From positions 979,386,084 to 979,450,083 of the forward strand of contig OX336389.2 in the NCBI GenBank assembly GCA_946902985.2: a DNA stretch of 64,000 nt. Direction: 5' to 3'. Numbering within the stretch: the stretch's first letter is position 1; the number at the start of each line of letters is the position of its first letter. The DNA is from Meconema thalassinum. Taxonomy: Eukaryota; Arthropoda; Insecta; Orthoptera; Tettigoniidae. Positions 11,112 to 22,799 of the stretch are shown piece by piece. The translations under genes were made by a program, and so were the position numbers. A model generated the notes under the pieces. That model was not told the origin of the DNA. It saw only the letters and a program-made list of their open reading frames with translations, and searched no databases.

Positions 11112-11112
11112 C

Positions 11113-11236
11113 TTGTAGCTTATGTTAGTTCCCTCTATCAACATACAAAATTTCAATTTGATTGATGCAATAGTTTCGTATATATTGAGAACCTTCTAAA
11201 TATTTCGGATGGCCGCCCTGTTGGAATATTATATAT
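11113..11236. repeat. ~430-bp repeat, unit 1 (right part only)
   Basis: This segment aligns with about 15424-15540: ttatgtt, ctttatcaaca, cattgagaaccctctgaata, then atttcggatgg and gccatgttgga in the intact unit. The LINE lies on its left and the solo LTR cuts it at ATAT on the right. Confidence 0.7.
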
Positions 11237-14200
11237 TGAACCCATGTACCATAGGCTTCAAAGGGAGTCGAATCCATGTATTTTGAGAAAGGAATGAAAG
11301 AATCATACAGTCTCTAAGGGAACGGAGAGAGATTTCAAGCCAGGATTCTAGCCTAACATTGTGCAAACGCTAGGGCCAGGTGTTCATAAGATGAGCTCAT
11401 GCCTCTTGACATTTATAAGGAGCCAGTCATGGATATATTTAGAACGAGTGGAAAGTTTGGACTGTAAGACGAAGAAGCTTGACTCGCAAATTGCTCTTAC
11501 GTTGCAGGAAAATGGCAACCTCGCTGCTGAGTCAGAACAAGAATAATTAAATTTAACCCGTTTACGAGTATAAAAATAAGTAAACAGATACAGTACGGTG
11601 AATCATTTTGGATTAGAGATTTTTGTGTAAAGAAAAACCCTTTAATAATAGTCCAGGAGAAAACTGCAAACGCATGTATACGTCATTGGGAATTCACCGG
11701 GACCCAAGGAGTGGGAGAATTAAAAATGAACAGCACCACCCACACAGTTGAGGACGAAGAATTAATTAATATCTCGGAAATGCACGATCGATTTCCATGC
11801 ACAGGAAGATTATTTTACGTTTGGAAGACGAGCTTTCTGGAGGTATAATTTTTATAATAGTGCGACAATTAGTTCAAAAGTTGGTCACGAAAAGGACTAG
11901 GATTTTATCTTTTTTTTTGACGAAAAGGTATAAAACTCCTGGCCTCACCAAGCCAAGCATGCAGTCTACAAGCATTCCGTGAGCGGAAGTGCTGCATCGC
12001 ATCGTACAGGCAGTATTCAAGAGCCCGTGAGGGGACGTTACGCTATATCAGACATCGAAGGCAGTTAACCAGTACTCCTTGAGGGGAGAAACGCTGTATT
12101 ACACCGCAGAATTAATATTCGACAGCCACGGGCGTCGAAGTATCAGTAACTTGCGTGCCTCCATAAGGAGTTGCAAAGAAGAAGTATTAAAGTATCGCCG
12201 TGTTGAAAAATTAGGAAAATCCTAGTTACAGGATTTAGGTCCGACAGTGCAAAGTTGACCGTAAAAGTTCCAAAAATACAGTCAAAGCAGGCTGCGAAAT
12301 AAGGATTCAGGCGATAGGTCTTTCTGTAAACGACCAAAAGTATCATAACGTACGGAAGTACCGGAACAGCGAGATAAACAGTTATCAATTTTAAAGAACC
12401 CGAACAGGGAAAAACAGAGTATGGTTCGCAACGTATTCCAGAAAATTAGAAGTGCGAGAACCGGATAAACAAAGAAGAACGGAAACTATAGACATTGTTT
12501 TCAAGAATGGAGACGAACTATTCTAAAGCACTAAGACTCGAGAAGTATTAGTTGCTAAAAAAAATCCATAGGTCACCGATAGGTTATTGAGGGGACCTCG
12601 ATCAGAACAGACTTTCGCTAGGATCGATAAATCAGATCTAAAATCAGATGTTCAAGCTAGAGAAATAGCCGATCATCAGGAACAGGATTCGAAGAATTGT
12701 TATTCCAGGGAAGTAGTAGATGATTCGAGACTTTTGTATTCTGCAGGATAGGAAGCCGACATTGAATAAATTTCACCCTTGGAGACGGGAGATTAAGAGG
12801 TCACGTGTGACAGGCTAAAAAGACGGCCTAGTGATCAAAAGTTGTGAAGTGTAAATATATCAAGAGTGTGTGTTAAAAGTAATATTTTTTAGTGTTTTAT
12901 TGTGTGTTCAAAACGGATACACCAGTGTATTAAAAATGTTGTCAGTGTTAAATGTATTGAATATGTGTCAAGAAATGTTTGTACACGAGATGAGTTTGTA
13001 CAATATGGAGTAAGTCAAGAAGGTGGGCCAAAATGTCACATCAAACGAGAATAAAGGTCAGAAAACGACCTTAGACATGTGAGTAAAGATTTTCATTATG
13101 TTTTGGGTGTCGAGAAAATTTTTGTGTACAATTCCACCGGAGTTTTGAATAAAAGGGATGTTGTTGAATAAATAATCACTAAATAAGAACGCGATCTGAA
13201 CAAAAATAAAGTTTTAAGAAATAATAAATAATTATGTGAAATAATAAATCCTGTAGAGGAAATGCATGGAATAAGATGTCAGTGTATTTGACGAATGTTA
13301 TAAAAGCAAGCGTAATAATAATAATTATAACAAAGATATTTACATAAAGGTAAATTTGAATTATATGAAAGAAATAGCTTTTGAACTTTTGTAAGGAATG
13401 AAGACATGATGTGAATAACAAGGTAAAGAAATCTAAATAAAGATTAAATTGAATGATATAAAAATATAGAGCGTTGGAGCCTTAACAAATGTATAAGACA
13501 TGATGTGAATGCATGTTCTTAAAAATGGATCGATTTATTGTCAACGGAAAAGATAAATATAAGAATTAAGATATGTATCGTTACTATGAAATTTATCAGT
13601 TCTTTGGAAGACATTCGGCCGTAAAGTAATGTGTAGCGTAATGGAACGCAATTAAATAAAAGTCACGCTAGGAATGCGTAGAATTAAAATGTACTTGGTA
13701 AATTACTTATGAGGGGTAGTTGATTGTATTGAATTGAGATATGTTGTAAGTCCTCTAATTGTGACGTAGATCACGAGGCCATGTGTGTGTCATTATTTAA
13801 AAGGAAGCTAATGTATGGTATTATTGAGCGTATGTCATGTAGGCCACGGCCGACTTTAAATCGCGTCTTGTATAAGTCCTCCAATGTGGAAATGGTTCCC
13901 GAGGCATGTTAAGAGATTCGAAACTAGAATCCTCTGTTTGTTAAAGCTCCTTATTATTCGTCGTCGAATGTATATTACTCTTCCCCAATCAACGAGGACC
14001 CTTCATAATTAATAAATGCCAGGGTTACGAGAGTGGTTTATGAGCCAATAATATTGTTGAAAGTAAAACGATGAGTAGAATGCCATGTCTCCCCAAAGAA
14101 CTGAAAATAATGTGAAGGTTTGTTTTAAAAGCATTGAAGAGAGCTCCAACAGTAGGCTAGGCAGGGAGCCGCTCTCCCTGTCATAAATCACGCTCGAGTA

Positions 14201-15104
14201 TAATGGCCTGACCCTCATAGAGCGAGGGTGGGTAAACCCGTCTTGTAAGAAGTGTTAAATACACCGTGAGTGTTTCAAGTTGTTAATGACCCGGGCGTTG
14301 AACCGAGGTCCTTGTAGATTGATATTATCGCTTGCCAGTTCAGATCGTAGTTTTCTTATGTGATAATGGTCTTATAAGACAAATGAATTAAATAAAAATC
14401 CCTATTGTAATGTTGTATGGAAAATAGGAATCCACGAGTTTTATGAAGATAACTAGATTTCGGGAGTAATGATAGTTTTTGACTTTGTCAAGTAATCTTT
14501 ATAACTCTGGAGTACACAAGTAGTTTCCCGATCACCGTAGTGAATTTGCAAAACTTGAGAGAGATAGTAAATACTGAGGATATGTGAAATGCCCAAATAT
14601 TGAAGTGAATAATTAACATGTAATTTTAAATGTAATTATATATTGTTTTGATGATAAGAAAATATAAAAATAGTTCTTGAGGTGTACAAAAGTATGACAC
14701 CATTATTATGGGAAAGTATCGAGCCAAAGAAGCTCGTAGTTATATGGAACTTTAAGATAAGTACTTTATGGAAGTGAAAATAATCGTGAATTGTTGGTTT
14801 TAAAGAAAACCATGTGTTTTAATCTAATATTTGTTTTATTTTTATGCTATTCCTTGTTCACTTTGGACAAGTAGAATGATATTGGTCAGTAGTTTATTTG
14901 TTTTATTGTTTGTAGCGCCATAATTTTGATTAATTAAATGTGTTAAAATAGGAGTTGATTTTGTTGTTATTTTTGCAAGTGTATCCTCTATTTAATCCAA
15001 AATATGTGAGTCACAGAGTGGGAGAACTTACCGCAGCCCCGAAAATCCCGAATTGAGCAATGCTGGCATACTGTGATTTGCATATTTCTTGCTAAAAGGG
15101 CACA
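11237..15104 (+). mobile_element. Solo LTR (3868 bp) of a B-related Gypsy family
   Basis: It starts TGAACCCATGT and ends GGGCACA, the same termini as element B's LTR, and is flanked by 4-bp ATAT duplications (11233-11236 and 15105-15108). Much of its length can be matched to B's 3.6-kb LTR: gagtcgaatccat near the start, the gcttgccagttcagatcg region, cttggtaaattac-type blocks, the end block gtcacagagtgggagaac and the tail tgctggcatactgtgatttg. It is clearly diverged, so it is a related subfamily. No gag or pol lies inside, so it is probably the product of LTR-LTR recombination. The longest open frames inside are about 60-80 codons and not credible. Confidence 0.87.
13747..13907 (+). promoter_or_regulatory. 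Paired hairpin motif in the solo LTR
   Basis: Two copies of TAAGTCCTC...GAGGC occur at 13747-13780 and 13873-13907. Both can fold with an outer CCTC/GAGG stem. The inner stem is GTGA/TCAC in the first and GGAA/TTCC in the second. Equivalent pairs with different but still complementary inner stems occur in element B's LTRs. Function is unknown; an RNA element in the transcript is inferred. Confidence 0.5.
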
Positions 15105-15108
15105 ATAT

Positions 15109-15540
15109 GTAGGCCATAGAGTTATGTATTGTCAGATGAAGATTGTTGCATAGGATTATTATTCAATCTTCAATCGCATGATTAAGGCACACGAGATAAA
15201 AACGAGATTTTAAATTTCGCACAGCCGCCATCTTGAGGTTATGAAAACAATTGAAATAAATTTGATGTCAGTGGATTAAAATTTGTATAAGCATTTACCG
15301 TACCATGTTACACTGCGCTTGGATGGTAAAATCGCGAGAAACGTCCATTTAAATATTTAAATTTCGCGTCGCGGCCATGTTGGATTTTTGCGCACCAGGT
15401 TATTGATGGTCCCATAGGTGAACTTATGTTCATAGCCTTTATCAACACATAAAATGTCAGTTTGACTGCCATCATAGATTAGTAGACATTGAGAACCCTC
15501 TGAATATTTCGGATGGTTGCCATGTTGGATTTTCATATAT
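15109..15540. repeat. ~430-bp repeat, unit 2
   Basis: The unit runs from gtaggccatagagttatg through atcgcatgattaaggcacac, cgcacagccgccatcttgag, accgtaccatgttacactg, a gccatgttggattt box and a second gccatgttggatttt box to catatat. It aligns with 17231-17700 and, in its right part, with 11113-11236. Confidence 0.75.
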
Positions 15541-17226
15541 GACGGGTGGGTGTGTAAAGTGCGTTATGTCACAAGTCACTAGTTATGAGAAAATCAAGTT
15601 TTAACGTCAATTCGAAACCCAAAATCGTATTTGGAATATAGGTTATTTGATTGATGTCTTCAGGAGCGTAATACTGTTCACAACAGTGGGGTAACTCCTC
15701 ATAATAAATTCCATGTAAATTCACGTAGTTACGGAGCCAAACAACAGGAGGTGTCTCATAAATGATGAATTAACACACTTTGCACACCTACATCTCGCCT
15801 ATATAGGCTAATATAAAGCTCAATGTTGGTTTGTCTGTTTGTCTGTTATTAATTCAAATCTACACCGTTTCACCGATCTGAACCAGATATTACCTAGTTA
15901 TCCTTTGGAATCCTGCGGGTAACACTGTTCACTTGAAATTTCAAACAGACCTCTCCATCCCCTGCATTTAGGCCCTTTGGCACGAATCTACACCGTTTCA
16001 CTGATCTTGACCACATTTTACGAACTTTCCCTTTGGATCCCGTCGAGTAACACTGTCTACTTGAAATTTTGGACTGATCTCTCCATTCCCTGCATTTAGG
16101 CCCTATGGCACAAATATACACCGTTTCACCGATCAGCACCAAACTTTATGTACTTACCCTTTGAAACCCGGCGAGTAACAATGTCCACTTGAAATTTCGG
16201 ACAGCCTTCTTCATTCACTGCATTTAGGCACTTTGACACTAATCTATACCGTTTCACCGAACTGAACCAAATTTTACACACCTACCTTTCGAAACCTAGC
16301 AGATACCACTGTGTACCTGAAATTCGGACATCCGTATCCATTTCCTAGATTTAGACCATTTGGCACATAGACAAAGGATCGAATTTGTAGTAGAAGGACC
16401 AATCTAGGCTCATTGTAAGCCTCGCAAAGCAAGAAACTAAACTCGGGACGTAAACTTTAGTTTAGTTTAGTTTGGTGAAATGGTGCAAAATTGTATAAAT
16501 AACAGACAAATGGACCTGAAAACCTCGTTTTGAAGCCATAGGACCAATCGTGTCGGAAATAGTGTAACTGCAAGAATATTTAAATAAGTTTCTTGTTGGC
16601 TGGCATGGCCAAGGACTAGGAATTTATGATCAATGCTTATTAAAGCTAATAAAACAATCTATTCCGCTCTGGAAGACATAATGCGTTTTAACCAAGCTCA
16701 TAACACACTTTGAATATCTCCTGCCAGCAAAGCAATAGGTACCGTACCGCAACAAGGCATGTCACTAGCCAACAAGCAGAACAGCTGGGAAATGACGATT
16801 GACAATGGACTACGTGACCTCCTAGTTGACGGGAATTTAGTTTAATAATCACACAGTGATAATGAGTGATGCTTAGTGTAAGAATTCATTAATTATATTG
16901 TTGGGCAACTTCACGAGGAGCGCGAATGAGTAATGCACTTAGTCACTACCAAACTGACGTAACGCTCTTTGCACGCACAGAATGAAGTGTTGAATAGTGC
17001 TCAGTGTGGTAAGTCATGACGGGAAGGACATAACGCACTTTGCACACCCGAAGTCTGGCAGAAGTCAATATAACACGTAATACACAACTCAATAACTTCG
17101 TAACCGTCCACAATATGACATAACGCACTATACACACGCAAGCAGGTCGCCCTCCTCTCTTCGATGCCAGTGTTAACTCAGTTCACACCATTTCTTGACT
17201 TAACGCACTTTACACAGCCACCCGTC
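15541..17226. mobile_element. Non-autonomous inverted-repeat element, 1686 bp
   Basis: The ends are inverted repeats of about 32 bp: gacgggtgggtgtgtaaagt at 15541 and its near-perfect complement ending in cagccacccgtc at 17226. Both sides are flanked by ATAT (15537-15540, 17227-17230). No transposase frame exists. The inner part of the terminal repeat (taacgcactttgcacac) recurs in direct orientation at about 15771, 16701, 16960, 17031, 17121 and 17201, as expected of subterminal protein-binding sites. A 128-bp minisatellite fills 15857-16372. The superfamily is unclear: a 4-bp duplication would fit Sola- or Ginger-like elements, while the minisatellite recalls Helentron-type elements. Confidence 0.65.
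15857..16372. repeat. 128-bp minisatellite, 4 units
   Basis: tacaccgtttcaccgatc recurs at 15861, 15989, 16117 and 16245, exactly 128 bp apart. Each unit also holds gagtaacactgt, cttgaaattt and cctgcatttaggcc. A gtttgtctgtttgtctg head precedes it at about 15829. The following stretch to about 17190 has no open frame of note; a ttagtttagtttagttt run lies near 16458. Confidence 0.88.
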
Positions 17227-17230
17227 ATAT

Positions 17231-17704
17231 TTAGGCCAAATCGCTATGTACTATTAGATAACTATTATTGCGTAGGTTCATAATTCAAACGTTGACTTCG
17301 ATCGCATGATTAGGACACATTCAATAAAAAGGAGATTTTAAAATGTTGCACAGCCGCCATCTTGAGGTTATGTAAACAATTGAACTACATTAGATGCCAT
17401 TCAATTGGAATTTGTATAATCGTTTACCGTACCACGTATCACTGCATTCGAATGATTAGATCGCGAGAAAAGTCTATTTAAATGTTTCAACTTCGCATGG
17501 CCACCTTGTTTTGTACTTTTAAGGGGTTTTGAAAGTTACTTAGAGGGCACTACTAGAAGTTCACCTATCACCGTACAAAATTTCAGGGTGATATCAGTAA
17601 TAGTTTTGGAGATATAGAATGCCGGTGAAATATTTCGCACAGCAGCCATGTTGGATTGGTGGGATGTTATATAATTTGAAGGGCACGGTCTGGGTCGAAC
17701 AAAA
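17231..17704. repeat. ~430-bp repeat, unit 3
   Basis: Aligns with unit 2: taggccaaatcgctatgta, atcgcatgattaggacaca, gcacagccgccatcttgag, accgtaccacgtatcactgc, then a diverged right half ending in cagcagccatgttggattg. It continues past the MITE at 18026-18110 with gagtttcattgaaatcgctc and a cagccgttta stretch. Confidence 0.7.
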
Positions 17705-17706
17705 TA

Positions 17707-18023
17707 GTACAGGGCGCCAGGAAATGTTCTCCGTTGCGGCTACGTGCAGCTGCGAGAGGTAGCGTCATCAGTTTAGTTGGCAACACGGTGTCCTTGATAG
17801 GGCGAAGGCCACATGTGTGGGCTGTGGGCTGTCGAAATCGTCAGTGTGTATAGTTAGATTATTGAAAGAGTGCAACAGTATGTTATGAATGGCTGTGGAG
17901 AGTACAAAGCTTACTCTTTTTTGCTTTGATACAAGCAACAGCCATGCTGCCAACGTAACTGGTTACGCTATCTCTCGCAGCAGCAAGTAAGCACTGCACA
18001 GAACATTCCCTGGCGCCCTGTAC
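17707..18023. mobile_element. MITE with ~80-bp terminal inverted repeats, TA target site
   Basis: The left end GTACAGGGCGCCAGGAAATG is mirrored at the right end, and the inverted similarity extends about 80 bp inward (gcgagaggtagcg against cgctatctctcgc, and gttggcaac against gctgccaac). TA lies on both sides (17705-17706, 18024-18025). There is no coding capacity. The size and TA duplication fit a Tc1/mariner-type MITE. Confidence 0.82.
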
Positions 18024-18110
18024 TATGTCCTTACCGAGTTTCATTGAAATCGCTCCAGCCGTTTAGATTTTATTATGGACCCACACATACGGACAAAAGG
18101 TGATCTCATA

Positions 18111-19544
18111 AGTCTATGCTATTTTCATAAATGAATATAGGCTAAAAGTGACTAACATTTCTGTATTATCTGGTTCAATTATATTAAACCTCTCGTCCAA
18201 TTGTTTACAAAATACTGTTGAAAACTAAAAGAGAAGAAACCTAACATACAATTATACACATAAAATATGCAAATTTACTTTGTAATTATACATACACGTA
18301 CTCAGCGAGGGAACTCACCTATACCGCCCTCTACCGCCTCTGCGGGCAGTGTGTTTGTATAATTACCAACCTGGAGGGTAAATTCGATTTAAAAATAATA
18401 ATATATATACATACAAACATGATGTTAAGTAAATATTTTCCATTTTGATCGTTGACCGTGAAACAAATCCCTCCCTTTAAAAATGTTCAAACACAGTCTA
18501 CCCAAAAGACAAAAGAAAAGAATTAGCTACCGTAACGAATAAATATCTCAAAAATTTTAATTTTTCTTGCGAAGGTATACACCAGTATTTTATTTAACAT
18601 ATGTTTTAATAAATCAATAATATCAATGGCATTTATTTCGCAAGAAAAGAATTATTTAATATATAAATTCAATATCGCTAAAATAAGCTCATAGGGGACA
18701 TGAAACACGAAGCTTGGACAAATTTAGAATCTATCACAAATGCTGTAAACCACAAATTATAATAATGTACATTTTCATAGGCTACGTTGTGCGAAAAGTA
18801 CAAGGGTTAGTTCTTCCAACTTTTAGACGTAATGATAAATGGAAAATATCCTGAATCAGACCGTCACTGCATTCAAGACGGTAGAGTTTAAGTACAACTA
18901 TGAGACGGAAACCTGAGTAAGCCATTTTCAACAGACAGACACTGTACGTGTCTCACAGGTGTCGCGGCATGGGCACGAACACCGTGTTCCTGCTGTCACT
19001 GCTCCGCAACGATGCGATGGAACTGATAAGAGGCAGGCACGGTACACTGGCCACAAACGGTTACTTGCGCGATAACAATTCAACTGTTCGACGCAGCAGA
19101 TCATAGGCCCAGCCACTGTTCCACTTCCCTGGATGAACAGATCGTATTTTAATGCAATTTTCAGCACCGAGCCTGATAGATACATCACTAGGAAAGCAAT
19201 GGAGTTGATAGATACACCACAAGGAAAGCAATGTAGTTGTTGAAAGCACTTGACATCTGTCTTTCTCACTCTATAAAACTAGTACGATTTTGATACTGGT
19301 TAAATAGCTAAAAATCGAATCAGCAATACTCGCTGGTACACAAGAAGACACTGTATATCTAAAGAACAATACGGCAGCTCTCTGCAGCATATGACTACTC
19401 TTTCAAAGGTACCGAGTGCCAAACGTCAACCCTGAAGACAGATGCGTGTCTCTCAGATGTCGCGGCATGGACACAAAAGCCACGTTTCTACTGTCACTGC
19501 ACCTCAACTTTGTAACTCACCATGATAAATTTCAAGTTTGATTT
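18111..19544. other. Unassigned AT-rich sequence with small duplications
   Basis: No gene is recognisable. A ~75-bp segment (gtgtctcacaggtgtcgcgg to ctgtcactgc) at about 18948-19001 recurs at about 19448-19500. A 33-bp unit (gatagatacatcac to aaagcaatg) is tandemly duplicated at about 19166-19236. Confidence 0.55.
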
Positions 19545-19991
19545 TTAACTATTTAACCAGCGTTGAAGAGCCCTAGATAAAGACCAAAGAGGAAAGAAGC
19601 AAATTAAATGATCCGATCCAAACTTAATGGAAAGGGTGCTCTCTGGTTCGTCAATTTGCAAACGCACTCGCCAAGGAGCCCTAAAGTGTAGTCCAATCAC
19701 TACTCCGAGTGTATCAAACGAAGATTGGGAGTAACTGATATCTATGTCACTTGGCATGTCAGAGGATGATTTGGTATTTTCTCTAAAAATCACCGAAGGA
19801 CTGGCATCTACAAGTAAAGAGGTTCCTTTTATCGTGATACTAGTGCCTAATAAAATGTTGCAATTCGGGAGAAAGTAATTTTGCATTTTAAAAGTTAAAA
19901 GAACTGACAACTCATGCTCACTCACTCTGCCTCGGTCATTACATATGAGCTTTTCGAAGTGAAATGCCATGTCCTGTGGTTCGGATTCCAC
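19545..19991 (-). other. Unrecognised open frame, 148 codons
   Basis: The longest frame between the MITE and element D. It opens at a GTG rather than an ATG; the first true Met codon is a few residues in (MAFHFEKLICND). The peptide shows no transmembrane segment, coiled coil or known motif. No neighbour supports expression. It may be chance, an exon fragment or a piece of an old mobile element. Confidence 0.2.
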
Positions 19992-20616
19992 GTAAAAAGG
20001 AGGTCCCGTGGCTCATGATCTTGAGATTAACGGTCACGTTAAACTACAAGCTTTTCTCTCTCTGCCTAACAACACCACAGTAAGAGAATTAAAAAAATGC
20101 AACACTAGGTACAATATTAATCAATCCGTCACCTTAAAGTGTAATATACTCTTTAAGTATTTCCCCATTGATCCCAACATGTTTCAAGTAGAATTATCCC
20201 CCGTGAGACATTCCTGCTCCACAATATCCATTGTCAGTGACGGGACATTGACAGTCAGTGACAACTGATATAATGCTACTGGCATGTAGCTTGGCTGCCA
20301 AAAATGTGAATGTAGTTAGTAAGTGATTGTTGTTTATGTTCGACGATGTCGAAATGTAAATATTATATATCAGAAAACTGTATCTTAATGAGGGTCATTA
20401 TAACACAATTTTTCATTATGAAACAGTTTCTCCCACCAATCAGAGCTCAAAACACAGTTGTGTGACCAATTATATCAGGATAGCATCGCACCTGCGCTGA
20501 CTTCCACGGCCTCCTATTATAAATTTCACTGCGTGGCTTGTGTCATAGTGGGATATTCGACGAGGCCATGGTCAAATACAAGGTATTCTCTACGTCCCAT
20601 GCGCTCTGTTCAGTTT
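19992..20616. other. Unassigned sequence left of element D
   Basis: No repeat partner or gene was found here. The right edge (20617) is where similarity to the right-hand LTR of element D begins abruptly. Confidence 0.5.
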
Positions 20617-22431
20617 GACCCAGTGGCCTCGTTAAACATCGTAAAATCAACAGCAACAAATCTCACCCATTTTACATAAATGGCAAGAAAACATCATATC
20701 CATATATGCGCCTCGCGAGGTCGCAAAATGAATGAATCTAGCTTATTGCGGCATGACGGAAATCAGACACCATGCTGAATTTCCCGCAGACAGTACCGGA
20801 ATAAATCACACATGACACCATATCTCGGACTGACTTAAAATCACATCAAGGAGGTCGGTTTGATCCAGATTTTCCTACTTTCGCGTGCAAGACGCTCAAA
20901 ACTTTATTACCAAGATTAAACCCTCGAGTTAGCTGATTGCTACTCGCAACAAAACTACAATGCAACAATGGCAATTAACAACAATGAATCTGATCAATCG
21001 AAAAATTTACACAAAGATAAAAATCACCCCCAGTCTATTTTATATTATATTAATTCAGTTCTACTTGTGTCGCAATACAAAACTCCGATCTACGTTACTT
21101 AGCGGCGTTACGTTAACACATGCGTACACGGCAGTGCACATAGTTACGTACATTACAACAATCAAAGTATACAAATATCTACAAATTAGCGCTAGCTGTT
21201 TCCATGCAACTACTGTGTGTCAGACAAATACAAACTCTACGTTAATAACACGCAGACAAGATATTTACACAAAATGGTCCCATACACCATAAATTGACTT
21301 GTCAATAATAAAATATTATTCAGTACTCAGCCTTCAGCAAATCAGCGTCATCGGACATCGGCAGCCATCTTCCTACTTAAATGCTTTTAGCTCATGGCAA
21401 ACATTACAACGAAGTGATGATGATTCCAGACTGCTTCCATGATCGACGCTGCCATCTCTCGTGCTGATATAAAAATGTTTGTCAAATTAATACACACTCG
21501 ATTTCTGTCTACTAAATTCACCTGTTTGAGTACTTTGTTCCCCAAAACAGTCTGTTGGCGAATTGTCGAAGATACTGGCCCTACAAAATAGTACAGTGAC
21601 TATCTATCAAACACTGAATTTACAACACATTTGGCTCAATAAAATATGTGTCCTCATGACACACAAAATAATAGTCTTACGCCCTCAGACGCCCAAAATA
21701 AAAGTGATCAACCTGTGTCCTCCGACACACAAAATAATAGTCTTACGCCCTCAGACGCTCAAAATAAAAGTCAGTGTTTTTGGCTTCACACGCCACTTAT
21801 TATATGAATCGGTCACTGAGAGCCTATGGAAAGGGAAAAATAAAAATCTTTTCCATAATAATTGTCTTACAGGCATGTAATAAACATCATTGAACTCGTA
21901 GAAATGCGCAGGTCAAGGTCATGCTAATTTAATCAAGAATCGATCATAGGGATAATCTGTGTCCAGTTTCCCGCCGTAATCCGAGCTCTTGAGCGTCACG
22001 CCAGGTCTGCCGCGTTAAAGTAGCATTCTTCTCCTATCGGTTCTCACTCACGTAGACCTCGTGATTTTTCTTACAGCACCCCGCCCTGTAGGAGTGTCTA
22101 GTTGATCAATCAGCCTCTCATATCATTGCATTTCTTTTGGCTAGGCGCGAAACAGAACAAGGAACATGCCAAACGCATGTGTCATCTCGCGTCTTCCTAT
22201 TTCTAAGTCAGCCAGCACCTGCTTTCTGACTCATCGCTAGGCTTGGTCCCTTTCACAAATTCCACTAGCGATTAAGCTTTGTCTTTCTGCACCCAGGTAC
22301 ATTCTTACTGTCTCCAACCAATGCCTATAGTTTCACCATATCTGTCTGGTTTTCATGATACTGGTAGAAATATTATATATTGCAGAAATAAAACATAGAA
22401 TCATTTATACTATCAGAGTATAAAGGGTTCA
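20617..22431 (-). mobile_element. Element D, left (3') LTR, truncated
   Basis: From tgacccagtggcctcg at 20617 the sequence is ~96% similar by eye to 31628-32139, 49946-49990 and 63558-64000 in order, i.e. to the interrupted right LTR. It ends at GGGTTCA (22425-22431), the complement of the TGAACCC start shared by elements A, B and C. A purine-biased AGAGGACTCG tract sits next to it in element sense. The right LTR has ~980 bp more (30649-31627) that are absent here, so this copy lost its outer end. Confidence 0.8.
21640..21780. repeat. ~70-bp tandem duplication within the D LTR
   Basis: cctgtgtcctccgacacaca and its relative tgtgtcctcatgacacac each precede aaaataatagtcttacgccc, then tcagacg and caaaataaaagt. 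The two copies start at about 21647 and 21715. Confidence 0.85.
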
Positions 22432-22799
22432 CGAGTCCTCTAATTGCAAACAATCGAACTTAGCATAAAGTCGATTTTTTATACAACTTCCGTACGCCAA
22501 TTTGTTCATTTCAGAAACTCAACCCCTTTATACTACCTTGTCTAGCCGCTCCTGTCTTGAGTGTCATTCATACTCGTTTTACTTCCTGCTTGTATTACAA
22601 CATTTCAACCTGCGTGCTTTCCGTGCGGACGCCTGAGGCAATTTCTTCGCTTGTCTAGTATCTTCCTCTCTCTCGCTCGCTGTGTGTCATCACTGCTGCT
22701 CTTGCTCGTTAAAGTTTGCCAACAACATCTCAGACTTCCTCCTTCACGTCACGTACTCAACTGACCCCTCGTATACTTGGATGTCGGTAGGACGTCCAT

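Larger units (their letters stand above)
7438..11112 (-). mobile_element. CR1/L2-group LINE, near-complete copy
   Basis: A non-LTR retrotransposon on the minus strand. Its 3' tail is a (TAA)n run (plus-strand ttatta repeats at 7439-7461). Its 5' end lies at about 11112, where the sequence changes to a ~430-bp dispersed repeat. One long protein (11111 to 7766) carries a signal-peptide-like start, a 2A-like motif, a PHD/RING-like Cys-His finger, an APE endonuclease and a reverse transcriptase, and is broken by one frameshift near 9400. The RT belongs to the Jockey superfamily (CR1/L2/Rex1 type); the exact clade needs a tree. No separate ORF1 is visible, so the copy may be 5'-truncated or the family may have one ORF. 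Confidence 0.87.

Noticed and set aside
20008..20268. 86-codon plus-strand frame next to the 148-codon minus-strand frame
   Set aside because: It opens at GTG and has no known motif; there is no support for a gene.
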